A DNA stretch of 64,000 bases from an uncultured Clostridia bacterium (lineage in GTDB: Bacteria > Bacillota > Clostridia > Oscillospirales > Acutalibacteraceae), in contig CANQGK010000005.1 in NCBI GenBank assembly GCA_947623175.1, forward strand, positions 39,702 to 103,701, read 5' to 3'. The stretch's first letter is position 1; each line of letters starts with the position of its first letter. The notes below the pieces were generated by a model, which did no database searches, had not been told where the DNA came from, and worked only from the letters and a program-made list of their open reading frames with translations. The translations under genes were made by a program, and so were the position numbers. Positions 1 to 7,561 of this stretch are shown here, in pieces.

Positions 1-93
1 TTGGAAATCAAATAAAGTAGAAATAAGCTGTAAAAAACAAACCAAGTCAATATTTTGTAGATTATATTTTTTTGCATAATTATATCAGATCAC

Positions 94-143
94 AAAAAAG
101 ACTGCTTTCCTATCGTTTTCGAATAAGAATGCAGTCTTTTTTT
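94..143 (-). terminator. Intrinsic terminator after the GH2 beta-galactosidase
   Basis: An inverted repeat (AAAAAAGACTGC against GCAGTCTTTTTT) lies just past the stop codon of the GH2 gene and gives a T-run on the minus strand. Nearly the same element, including the downstream ATCTCGACTG stretch, recurs at 2591-2658 behind the BMC operon. Confidence 0.8.
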
Positions 144-174
144 ATCTCGACTGTTTTTTTACAGCCTCTTTCAT

Positions 175-2460
175 TCACCTTACAACCTTTTTCGCCTCGA
201 GTTCGGCGGTTTTAGCTGTTAGGGTGATTTCGGGGCGTTCCGGCAAAATTGCTGCTAAAAGCTTGCCGTGATAAGCTTTACAAACGTTTTTTGTGTAAAT
301 TTGTTCATCGTCGATCTTTCCGGAGCCGGTGCCTATGACTTTGCCGCCTTCCGCGGTAACAGTCACTTCGTCGTCTGCAGTCCGGGCGATGGCGCCGTCC
401 TTATCGCAAAGATAAATCTCCGCGAAAATCAGGTCTGCCGCGCCGGTTTTGCCTGTCGTGTCGACGACGATTTTTATTGAACTTGCCTTGTCCGACGTTG
501 CAAGGCAGTCTTCGCCGACGGGCTCTCCGTTTTGATACGCGACCGCCTCTAACTTGCCGGCGTTATAGGGAACTTCAAAAATCGCATAGCCTTTTTCATT
601 CGGCGACTTTTTGCCGAAGGATTTTCCGTTTAGCTTAAGCTCGCATTCGTCGGCAATCGTAAAAACATAGACCTCCGAAATTTTACCGTCTTTGCCGGGG
701 TAAGTCCATGTTCTGTCCGCGTCGTAAAATCCCCAGCAGGAATAGGATTTCACACGGCGAGAGTTATCGGGATCAACCGTCAAAATCTTTACTCTTTCCC
801 TTTCCCATGCAATATCGCGGTAGTAGGACTGTGGCTTTTTGAAGCCGCAGATCGAAAAATCACCGCAGTTTGAAATGTGATTCGGGTGCGATTCAAGCTC
901 TAAAACCTGTGTGTCGGCGACGTCGTAAACCACTCGCCCGATACCCGTCTCGCCGAAATAATCCCAGCCCGTCCAAACAAATTCGCCGATAAGCTTGGGG
1001 TGGCTGTCCATCATTTTCTTTACCGGAAGCGCGTCGATAGGATAGCTCTCGGTAACAACAAAAAGGTGAGACGGAAACGCCTGTTCATCGTTCGCAATTC
1101 GGTCGGTAAGGTAGTTATAGCCCAAAACGTCCAAATTCCCCGCCTGCGGGGCAATTTTTTCGCATAAGAAGTCGGGTTGATTTAAATCGAGCCTATTAAA
1201 TTCGGGATCATCCCAAAAGCCGCAAAAAGCGTGTGTCAGCGGTCTTGTCGTATCGTTTTCTTTTATTTTGTCCGCTATCATCTTTCCGATCGCGTAGCCG
1301 TCACACTTTCCCGCTCTCTCGAAAATTTCATTTCCGGTTGACCACATGATGACCGACGGATGATTTCGGTCACGCAATACCATCGCGGCGATGTCCTCGG
1401 CGGCGTATTTATCGAACCAAAGATGATAGTCGTATTGCCTTTTGCCGCTCACCCAGCAGTCAAAAATTTCGTCTATAACGAGCATACCCATTCTGTCGCA
1501 AACGTCAAGGAAGACGCTCGACGGCGGGTTGTGAGATACGCGAATGGCATTAAAGCCGTTTTCCTTGAGAATTCTCACACGCCGTTCCTCTGCGCTCACG
1601 AAGGACGCCGCGCCGACGATTCCGTTGTCATGATGGCAGCAAGCGCCGTATAATTTAATCGGTTGACCGTTCAGCAAAAGTCCGCTTTCAAAGTCACAGG
1701 CGAGAGTCCTGACGCCGAAATTTATGCTCTCACTGTCCTCGCAATTATCGGTATAAAGCGCAAGATTACAGGAGTAAACCGTCGGAGAATCGGGCGACCA
1801 AAGCTTAACACCGTGAAGCACAGTCTTGACGGAAAAGCTGTTTTTTCCGGATTCAAGCTGAACCGAGCGAGCCATGGAAAAGCCGAGCTCGGGAACCGAA
1901 AAATTGATTTTTGCCACCTGCTTACAGGAAGAGAATATCTCTGTCGAAATTTCGACCTGCGCCGAATCACCGAAAAGTCCAAGGGTTTTAAGCGCCGTCG
2001 CAAAAGGCACAAAATAATCATTACCGCAGGTCAGAATACCGACCTCGCGGTAAATTCCCGCGCCCGTGTACCAGCGCGAAGCCGGCTGGGCGGTCGCATC
2101 GACCTCAACGCGAATTTCATTTTCGCCCTCATGCAAAAATTCGGCTATATCTACCGTAAAAGCGGTGTAGCCGTACGGGTGAAATCCTGCCCGCTCGCCG
2201 TTTACAAAAACCTCGCAAAGTCCCATTACGCCGTCGAATTGCAGCAGAACGTTCTGCGCATCGGGCTTTGGAAGCTTTCGGACATACGTTCCCTTACATG
2301 GTTGAAAATAGCCGTAATCCGCACCCGTCGGCGAGTCGGCAGTGCGCGGAGTCATAAGCATAAAATCGTGCGGCAGTGTGACGTCCTCGCCCTCAAACTC
2401 CTGACACCTTTCACGATTCGGCATAAATTTCCAATTATCAAGCAGCTTTTCGTATTTCAT
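175..2460 (-). CDS. Glycoside hydrolase family 2 beta-galactosidase
   Basis: Probably a cytoplasmic retaining glycosidase that removes terminal beta-galactose (or a related beta-sugar) from oligosaccharides. The N-terminal half is the GH2 sugar-binding jelly roll (WYTGAGIYREV), followed by the beta-sandwich and TIM barrel. DRNHPSVIMWSTGNEI carries the acid/base Glu and LIGEFVWTGWDYFGETG carries the nucleophile Glu; beta-sandwich domains follow at the C terminus. No signal peptide is visible. The ORF track starts at 2481, but the GGGAGG ribosome site lies inside that extension, so the Met at 2460 (MKYEKLLDNW, 761 aa) is the better start. It is monocistronic, with its own promoter at 2487-2515 and its own terminator. 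The exact substrate cannot be read from sequence; a GH2 beta-galactosidase-like enzyme is certain, the galactose specificity less so. Confidence 0.9.
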   Translation of the reverse strand: MKYEKLLDNWKFMPNRERCQEFEGEDVTLPHDFMLMTPRTADSPTGADYGYFQPCKGTYVRKLPKPDAQNVLLQFDGVMGLCEVFVNGERAGFHPYGYTAFTVDIAEFLHEGENEIRVEVDATAQPASRWYTGAGIYREVGILTCGNDYFVPFATALKTLGLFGDSAQVEISTEIFSSCKQVAKINFSVPELGFSMARSVQLESGKNSFSVKTVLHGVKLWSPDSPTVYSCNLALYTDNCEDSESINFGVRTLACDFESGLLLNGQPIKLYGACCHHDNGIVGAASFVSAEERRVRILKENGFNAIRVSHNPPSSVFLDVCDRMGMLVIDEIFDCWVSGKRQYDYHLWFDKYAAEDIAAMVLRDRNHPSVIMWSTGNEIFERAGKCDGYAIGKMIADKIKENDTTRPLTHAFCGFWDDPEFNRLDLNQPDFLCEKIAPQAGNLDVLGYNYLTDRIANDEQAFPSHLFVVTESYPIDALPVKKMMDSHPKLIGEFVWTGWDYFGETGIGRVVYDVADTQVLELESHPNHISNCGDFSICGFKKPQSYYRDIAWERERVKILTVDPDNSRRVKSYSCWGFYDADRTWTYPGKDGKISEVYVFTIADECELKLNGKSFGKKSPNEKGYAIFEVPYNAGKLEAVAYQNGEPVGEDCLATSDKASSIKIVVDTTGKTGAADLIFAEIYLCDKDGAIARTADDEVTVTAEGGKVIGTGSGKIDDEQIYTKNVCKAYHGKLLAAILPERPEITLTAKTAELEAKKVVR

Positions 2461-2486
2461 AAGACTACCTCCCAAATACATTCGCT

Positions 2487-2515
2487 ACTATAGCACACAA
2501 AATAAAATTTGTCAA
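2487..2515 (-). promoter_or_regulatory. Sigma-A-type promoter of the GH2 gene
   Basis: On the minus strand a consensus TTGACA is followed after 17 nt by TATAGT, about 27 nt upstream of the chosen start codon. No operator is evident. Confidence 0.75.
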
Positions 2516-2590
2516 GCTGTCCGCCGCCTTATTTTCGGACTTAAAAATCAGCTTATAAATAAAAATATTATCAAAACTCTTGACAAAAGC

Positions 2591-2640
2591 AAAAAAGACT
2601 GCTTGCCTACCCTTTTGGATAAGATTGCAGTCCTTTTATC
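2591..2640 (-). terminator. Intrinsic terminator after the BMC operon
   Basis: A hairpin (GGACTGCAATCTTATCC... with GCAGTC arms) is followed on the minus strand by TTTTTTGCTTTT, about 50 nt past the pduL stop. It is a near copy of the terminator at 94-143. Confidence 0.75.
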
Positions 2641-2687
2641 TCGACTGTTTTTACAGCCGCAAAAATAAATTTAAGTTTAAAGGCGAA

Positions 2688-3332
2688 TTAACGGATGATT
2701 TTTACCATAGCGCCGTTGCCTATACCGGCGGCGTTTGCGTCGTCGGTATCGATATGCATTTCGAGTCTGAAGGCTTTGTTTACCCGCACCTGAACGTCGT
2801 AAAAGGTGGTGCGGCGCTCGCCGTTTGCTTCAACCGTCACGGTATCACCGTCGTTAAGGCCGAAAGCCTTACCTTCTTCGAGGCTCATATGGATATGGCG
2901 GTTGGCTATAATACAGCCCTCGTTTAAAGTCACCGTTCCCTTAGGCCCGATAATGGTTATGGGAGCGGAGCCCTTGATATCGCCCGATTCGCGCACGGGG
3001 GGCTTTATTTTAAGCACAAAGGAATCGGTGCGAGATATTTCGACCTGAGAGCTCGAACGAACGGGGCCCAAAACACGAACGCCCTCTATTGCGCGCAAGG
3101 ACGGGCCGATAATGGTAAGCTGTTCTTTACAGGCGAACTGACCCGGCTGTGATAAATCCTTTATGGGGGTGAGCTCGTATCCTTTACCGAAAAGTATTTC
3201 CAAATGCTCTTTTGACAAATGGATATGCCGGTTGGATACGCCTACCGGTACGGTATCGCCCGCGGCATCATCCCCGCACTCGGCGACTACCCGCTTTACG
3301 ATTTCAGCCACTAAATCAGCATCGTACGTCAT
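2688..3332 (-). CDS. pduL: PduL-type phosphate propanoyltransferase (BMC phosphotransacylase)
   Basis: Converts an acyl-CoA and phosphate to acyl phosphate and CoA inside a bacterial microcompartment, recycling CoA and feeding substrate-level ATP formation. At 214 aa it has the usual PduL length and two related beta-barrel halves, each with the metal-binding RHIH signature (SNRHIHLS near residue 33 and ANRHIHMS near 143). The first about 18 residues (YDADLVAEIVKRVVAE) form an amphipathic helix typical of encapsulation peptides. It is the last gene of the four-gene operon, 18 nt behind the shell gene, with a strong GGGGAGG ribosome site. No aldehyde dehydrogenase to supply its acyl-CoA is encoded in the window. 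Confidence 0.93.
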   Translation of the reverse strand: MTYDADLVAEIVKRVVAECGDDAAGDTVPVGVSNRHIHLSKEHLEILFGKGYELTPIKDLSQPGQFACKEQLTIIGPSLRAIEGVRVLGPVRSSSQVEISRTDSFVLKIKPPVRESGDIKGSAPITIIGPKGTVTLNEGCIIANRHIHMSLEEGKAFGLNDGDTVTVEANGERRTTFYDVQVRVNKAFRLEMHIDTDDANAAGIGNGAMVKIIR

Positions 3333-3350
3333 AAATTTTACCTCCCCTTA

Positions 3351-3629
3351 TCACTTAATGGAGGGAAGAATTTTCTCAACGTCCTCGTGAGGATTGGGAA
3401 TTACGTGTGTGGCGATAAGCTCACCCAAGCGCGACGCGGTATTTGCGCCCGCCTCTACCGCGGATTTAACGGCGCCTACGTCGCCGCGTACCATAACGGT
3501 AACGAGTCCGGAACCAATCTTTTCGGTGCCGATAAGCTGAACGTTTGCCGCCTTTACCATTGAATCGGAGGCTTCGATAGCCGCTACCAAACCTCTTGTC
3601 TCTATCATACCTAATGCTTCGCTTGCCAT
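3351..3629 (-). CDS. BMC-domain hexameric shell protein (BMC-H)
   Basis: A 92-aa single BMC domain of the PduA/EutM/CcmK type that assembles into hexamers tiling the flat facets of a microcompartment shell. [28 protein letters not shown] is the canonical first strand-helix, and [18 protein letters not shown] includes the central pore loop (IGSG). It is the only shell gene here: no BMC-T trimer and no BMC-P pentamer vertex protein is present in the window, so a closed shell needs proteins encoded elsewhere. It sits 34 nt after the GlcG-like gene with an AAAAGGAG ribosome site, in an operon with BMC cargo. Confidence 0.96.
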   Translation of the reverse strand: MASEALGMIETRGLVAAIEASDSMVKAANVQLIGTEKIGSGLVTVMVRGDVGAVKSAVEAGANTASRLGELIATHVIPNPHEDVEKILPSIK

Positions 3630-3663
3630 AAGGGTATACTCCTTTTATATGTAAATTTGCTGT

Positions 3664-4152
3664 TTATTCGGCATATTTGCCGTTTTCAAATATCTGTTTG
3701 CCGTATTTTGCCAAAGCGGTATCCTGCTCTTCGGAGCCGCCGCTTACCCCGAGTCCGCCCACGATATTGCCCGCCTTGTCACACAGAGGCTCGCCGCCGC
3801 CGAAAATCACTATTTTACCCGAGTTTGTAAACTGTATTCCGTAAAGCGAACCGCCCGGCTGTGCCAGCGGCTTTAAATCGGAAGTGGACATCTTAAGCGA
3901 TACCACCGTAAACGCCTTTTGCACCGCGACGTCGTAGCTTGCGATATACGAGTCGTCCATACACTCTACGAGTATGGGCGGCTGTGCCGCGCGGTTTGAG
4001 ATCGCAACCACCGCGTTGACGCCCATTTCTTTGGCTTTTTTGCGGATTGCAGCGCTTAATTTTTGAGCGCATTCAAGTGTTATATTGCGCGGCGATACGC
4101 CGATATTTTTCACAACGGCGTCTACTATGTTACGCAATTCCCGCTCGTCCAT
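3664..4152 (-). CDS. GlcG/HbpS-family protein with an N-terminal encapsulation-like helix
   Basis: A 162-aa GlcG/HbpS fold protein, the domain also found at the C terminus of PduO and repeatedly next to BMC genes. Characteristic stretches are LSAAIRKKAKEMGV, KAFTVVSLKMSTSDLKPLAQPGGSLYGI and the glycine-rich VIFGGGEPL and IVGGLGVSGGS. Members bind haem or corrinoid-like cofactors in some systems, but the role inside BMCs is not settled. The N terminus (MDERELRNIVDAVVKNIG) is a predicted amphipathic helix resembling the PduL and aldolase targeting tails, so it is probably luminal cargo. It starts 4 nt after the aldolase stop, implying translational coupling. Confidence 0.85.
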   Translation of the reverse strand: MDERELRNIVDAVVKNIGVSPRNITLECAQKLSAAIRKKAKEMGVNAVVAISNRAAQPPILVECMDDSYIASYDVAVQKAFTVVSLKMSTSDLKPLAQPGGSLYGIQFTNSGKIVIFGGGEPLCDKAGNIVGGLGVSGGSEEQDTALAKYGKQIFENGKYAE

Positions 4153-4156
4153 GGCT

Positions 4157-4963
4157 TTATTTACCCAATTGGCTGAGAACTCTGCGGGTAATCTCGCTTA
4201 CCAAATCGTCGTCGGTTTTATCCGAACCGCAATTGCCGCCGCATGAGCTTCCGCAGCCGTGACAGCTTGCCTTGCCGTTTTTGGCATTCATGCAAAGATC
4301 CGCCGGATGCTTGCCCTTCATACCGAACTTGCGGCGAATTTCGTACAGACGCTGTACCTGAGCGTCGGATAATTCCTTCGGTCCGCCGAGCTGCTTGGAT
4401 ATGTAAAGCAAATGGGCGTAAAATTCAACCGATTCCATTTTGTGATATGCGTTAAGCAGAGTATCGGAAAAAGAAAGCGCGCCGTGATTTTCGAGCAATA
4501 CCGCGTCGAAGGACTGCAAATACTTTGAAACGGCGTCCGGTATTTCCTCGGTGGAGGGGGTGCCGTATTCGGCGATCGGAACGCAGCCGAGAGCGATTAC
4601 CGCCTCGGGCATGATCGGCTGAGTGAGCGGTATGCCCGCTATAGCAAAGCCCGTAGCGTAAAGCGGATGAGCGTGAACGACCGAGTTAACGTCGGGGCGC
4701 TCCTTGTATACGCGCATATGCATTTTAATCTCGGAGGAAGGCTTAAATCCGGGGTTAGCCTGCAAAACCTTACCGTCGCGGTCTACCTTGCATATATACT
4801 CGGGAGTCATAAATCCCTTGCTTACGCCCGTAGGTGTGCAAAGAAATTCGTTTTCGTTAAGCTTTACGGAAATGTTACCGTCGTTGGAAGCGACCATACC
4901 TCTATCGTAAATGCGCTTGCCGATTTCGCAAATCTGTTTTTTGATTTCATATTCGTTTGTCAT
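4157..4963 (-). CDS. Class II aldolase, BMC-targeted (probable L-fuculose-phosphate aldolase type)
   Basis: A zinc-dependent class II aldolase/adducin-family enzyme, most likely cleaving L-fuculose-1-phosphate or L-rhamnulose-1-phosphate to DHAP and lactaldehyde. SNDGNISVKL and TPTGVSKG bind phosphate; VVHAHPLYATGFA and LLENHGALSF supply the zinc histidines. The family core is about 215 aa, but this protein has 268: after the core comes a Cys-rich linker (Cys 224, 234, 237, 241 and 245) and then a C-terminal helix, DDDLVSEITRRVLSQLGK, that looks like an encapsulation peptide. It is the first gene of the BMC operon, behind a clear promoter. Fucose rather than rhamnose is favoured by fucI elsewhere in the window, but that is inference. 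Confidence 0.9.
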   Translation of the reverse strand: MTNEYEIKKQICEIGKRIYDRGMVASNDGNISVKLNENEFLCTPTGVSKGFMTPEYICKVDRDGKVLQANPGFKPSSEIKMHMRVYKERPDVNSVVHAHPLYATGFAIAGIPLTQPIMPEAVIALGCVPIAEYGTPSTEEIPDAVSKYLQSFDAVLLENHGALSFSDTLLNAYHKMESVEFYAHLLYISKQLGGPKELSDAQVQRLYEIRRKFGMKGKHPADLCMNAKNGKASCHGCGSSCGGNCGSDKTDDDLVSEITRRVLSQLGK

Positions 4964-5028
4964 CTTACGTTCCCCTTTCGGAAGTGTTTATTTTGTTTTT
5001 TTGTTTGTTTTGCTTTTATTACATCATA

Positions 5029-5057
5029 ATAATATCACGCTTTACTCCAAAAGTCAA
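5029..5057 (-). promoter_or_regulatory. Promoter of the BMC operon
   Basis: Minus-strand TTGACT, 17 nt, then TATTAT. The start codon of the aldolase lies about 65 nt downstream behind an AAGGGGAAC ribosome site. The leader is very A-rich with no obvious hairpin. Confidence 0.65.
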
Positions 5058-5149
5058 CATAAAATTCTTTATTTTTTTTTATTTTTCTTTATTTTGTTGG
5101 TTTTTGTGTTGGTTTTTTATAAAAACGATACCTTTTACTGTGTTCTATA

Positions 5150-5211
5150 CCGAAAAAAATATAAAACGGCAACCGGCTTTGCAAAATTTGCTTGTGCCGA
5201 ATTGCCGTTTT
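5150..5211 (-). terminator. Terminator after iorB
   Basis: AAAACGGCAA pairs with TTGCCGTTTT around a 29-nt loop and is followed on the minus strand by TTTTATATTTTTTT. It separates the ior operon from the BMC operon. Confidence 0.75.
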
Positions 5212-5229
5212 AAAGCTTTATTAAGCGTT

Positions 5230-5802
5230 TTAAGAATTATAACCCAAATCAAACGCCTTTTTATTCATTTGAACAAATTTGGGCGCCACGGTATTTTCTA
5301 TAGCCTTTATCCAGGCGTCGTAGGGTATACCGAAGCGTTTTGCGGCGCACCCCATTAAGACGATATTCACGCATTTTGCCGAGCCTGCCTGTTCCGCTAA
5401 AGTCAAAGCGTCCACCGCCTCGATATTAACGCCCTTGTCCTTAAGCTCGTTTAAAATATTTTCGGGATATTCCGCCGCGCCGATTATAACCGGCATAGGA
5501 TCTATCTGCTGAGTATTTACGACGATAAGTCCGTCTTTTTTCAAAAAGCGGGCGTATCTTGCGGCTTCCAGCTTTTCGAAAGCTATAATAACGTCCGCCT
5601 CGCCGTCGGTAATAATAGGCGAATAAACCTTGTCTCCGTATCTTACGTAGGTTACTACCGAACCGCCGCGCTGGCTCATGCCATGAACCTCGCTCACCTT
5701 TACGTCATAGTCCTCGTTGACAAGCAGCCGACCGAGAAGCTTCGACGCAAGCAGGCTGCCCTGACCGCCTACGCCGACTATCATAACACCTTTAGTATTC
5801 AT
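5230..5802 (-). CDS. iorB: Indolepyruvate:ferredoxin oxidoreductase, beta (gamma-domain) subunit
   Basis: The small subunit of the enzyme that oxidatively decarboxylates aryl-pyruvates (from Trp, Phe, Tyr transamination) to aryl-acetyl-CoA, passing electrons to ferredoxin. The 190-aa protein is the pyruvate-ferredoxin oxidoreductase gamma-type domain: GVMIVGVGGQGSLLASKLLG at the N terminus and the SEVHGMSQRGGSVVTYVRYG motif near residue 40. It follows iorA by about 15 nt in the same operon, and the pair is the usual IorA/IorB arrangement. The substrate range (indolepyruvate or a broader set of 2-oxoacids) cannot be settled from sequence. Confidence 0.93.
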   Translation of the reverse strand: MNTKGVMIVGVGGQGSLLASKLLGRLLVNEDYDVKVSEVHGMSQRGGSVVTYVRYGDKVYSPIITDGEADVIIAFEKLEAARYARFLKKDGLIVVNTQQIDPMPVIIGAAEYPENILNELKDKGVNIEAVDALTLAEQAGSAKCVNIVLMGCAAKRFGIPYDAWIKAIENTVAPKFVQMNKKAFDLGYNS

Positions 5803-5817
5803 AATCCGACTCCCCCG

Positions 5818-7542
5818 TTATTCAATAGCGCCGAATGCGCAAAGCTGCTTACAAACGCCGCAGCCCACGCAAAGCGTATTGTCTATTTTTGCTTTGGAAT
5901 TTTTAAGGCTTATCGCCGGACAGCCGAGCCCCATACAGCGCTTGCAGGATTTGCACTTATTTTCGTCAACCTTAAGCGGAGCCTCGTGCTTTACGTATTT
6001 AAGCAGGACGCACGGACGGCGCGAAATGATAACCGAGGGTTCTTCCGCTGCAAGCTCCTCCTTTACCGCGGTCTCACATTCCTTTAAATCATAAGGATCC
6101 ACTACACGTACGCGGTTTATGCCGAGCGCGTGACAGAGCTTTTCGAGATCGACCTTCGCGGCGGGATCGCCCTTGATATTGTACCCGGTAGTGGGGTTTT
6201 GCTGATGCCCCGTCATACCGGTAATGGAATTATCAAGAATAATAACGGTCGAATTGGTGGCGTTGTAAGCCACGTTTACAAGCCCCGTCATACCCGAATG
6301 CATAAAGGTGGAGTCGCCTATGACCGCTACGGATTTCTTTTCGGCTTCGGCTCTTCTTGCAAGGTTAAAGCCGTGCAGCCCCGAGATCGAAGCGCCCATG
6401 CAAAGGGTGGTATCGAGCGCGTTTAAGGGCGGCACCGCACCGAGCGTATAACAGCCTATATCGCCGTGAACGGTTATTTTGTTTTTGGCAAGCGTGTAAA
6501 ACATTCCTCTGTGAGGACAGCCGGCGCACATCATCGGCGGCCTTGCAGGTATAGCGGAATTTGCCTCAACGCCGGGATCCGCCGCTTTGCCGAAGGCCTT
6601 TGCCACGGTTTGCTGTGAAAACTCGCCCAAAATCGAGAACATTTCCTTGCCCGTGACCTCTATTCCCAGCGAACGCACGTGATTTTCGATAATCGGATCA
6701 AGCTCCTCTATTACGTATAACTTTTTGACCTTGGAAGCAAAATCGCGGATAAGCTTTTCGGGCAGAGGATTCGGCATACCTATTTTCAAAATACTCGCGC
6801 TGTCGCCCATGACCTCTTTTACGTAAAGGTAGGAACAGCCCGATGTGATAATGCCGATTTCGTCGGAGTTCATTTCCACCGTATTGTAGACGCAGTCCTC
6901 GGCAAATTCGCGAAGCTTTGTCATACGTTCCTCAACCGCGGGATGACGTTTAACCGCGTTGCCGGGCATCATAATGTACTTGGAGGGATTTTTTTCATAA
7001 TCCTTTAAAACCGCTTCCCTGTTTTCGTCGGTTTCGACTATCGACTGACTGTGTGCTATGCGGGTGCACATGCGAAGAATTACCGGAGTATCGTATTTTT
7101 CGGAAATTTCGAATGCGGATTTTGCGAAGGTATACGCCTCCATAGAGTCGGAGGGCTCGAGCATCGGCACCTTTGAAGCGATCGCATAATGCCTCGAATC
7201 CTGCTCGTTTTGAGAGGAATGCATTGCAGGATCGTCCGCCACGCATATAACCATGCCGCCGTTCACGCCCGTATATGAGAGGGTAAAAAGCGGATCCGCA
7301 GCGACGTTGAGACCTACATGCTTCATGCCGCATGCCGAACGCGCCCCCGCAAGGCTTGCTCCGAACGCAACCTCGCAGGCGACCTTTTCATTGGGCGCCC
7401 ATTCGGTATGTATATCATCGTATTTTGATAAAAATTCCGTAATTTCGGTAGACGGAGTACCCGGATAGCTTGACATAACGCTTAATCCGCCGTCGTAAAG
7501 ACCGCAGGCTACCGCCTGATTACCGATCATTAGCCTTTTCAT
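5818..7542 (-). CDS. iorA: Indolepyruvate:ferredoxin oxidoreductase, alpha subunit
   Basis: The large catalytic subunit, 574 aa, cytoplasmic and oxygen-sensitive. The N-terminal domain (GLSVMSSYPGTPSTEI) is the pyrimidine-binding half; the TPP pyrophosphate/Mg site is GDSTFMHSGMTGLVNVAYN with the downstream ILDNSITGMTGHQQNP. The C-terminal 60 residues form a two-cluster ferredoxin domain: CKSCKRCMGLGC and CVGCGVCKQLC. The Cys pattern of the first set (CxxCxxCxxxxC) is the variant normal for IorA. RCPHRG-like CAGCPHRGMFYTL is also conserved in the family. It lies between an acyl-CoA synthetase and iorB with short gaps, which suggests one transcript devoted to aromatic 2-oxoacid breakdown. Confidence 0.95.
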   Translation of the reverse strand: MKRLMIGNQAVACGLYDGGLSVMSSYPGTPSTEITEFLSKYDDIHTEWAPNEKVACEVAFGASLAGARSACGMKHVGLNVAADPLFTLSYTGVNGGMVICVADDPAMHSSQNEQDSRHYAIASKVPMLEPSDSMEAYTFAKSAFEISEKYDTPVILRMCTRIAHSQSIVETDENREAVLKDYEKNPSKYIMMPGNAVKRHPAVEERMTKLREFAEDCVYNTVEMNSDEIGIITSGCSYLYVKEVMGDSASILKIGMPNPLPEKLIRDFASKVKKLYVIEELDPIIENHVRSLGIEVTGKEMFSILGEFSQQTVAKAFGKAADPGVEANSAIPARPPMMCAGCPHRGMFYTLAKNKITVHGDIGCYTLGAVPPLNALDTTLCMGASISGLHGFNLARRAEAEKKSVAVIGDSTFMHSGMTGLVNVAYNATNSTVIILDNSITGMTGHQQNPTTGYNIKGDPAAKVDLEKLCHALGINRVRVVDPYDLKECETAVKEELAAEEPSVIISRRPCVLLKYVKHEAPLKVDENKCKSCKRCMGLGCPAISLKNSKAKIDNTLCVGCGVCKQLCAFGAIE

Positions 7543-7561
7543 ACTTTTGTTACCTTTCTGT

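Noticed and set aside
1663-2493. 276-codon plus-strand ORF opposite the beta-galactosidase
   Set aside because: Shadow ORF; the GH2 frame has all catalytic motifs and a proper ribosome site.
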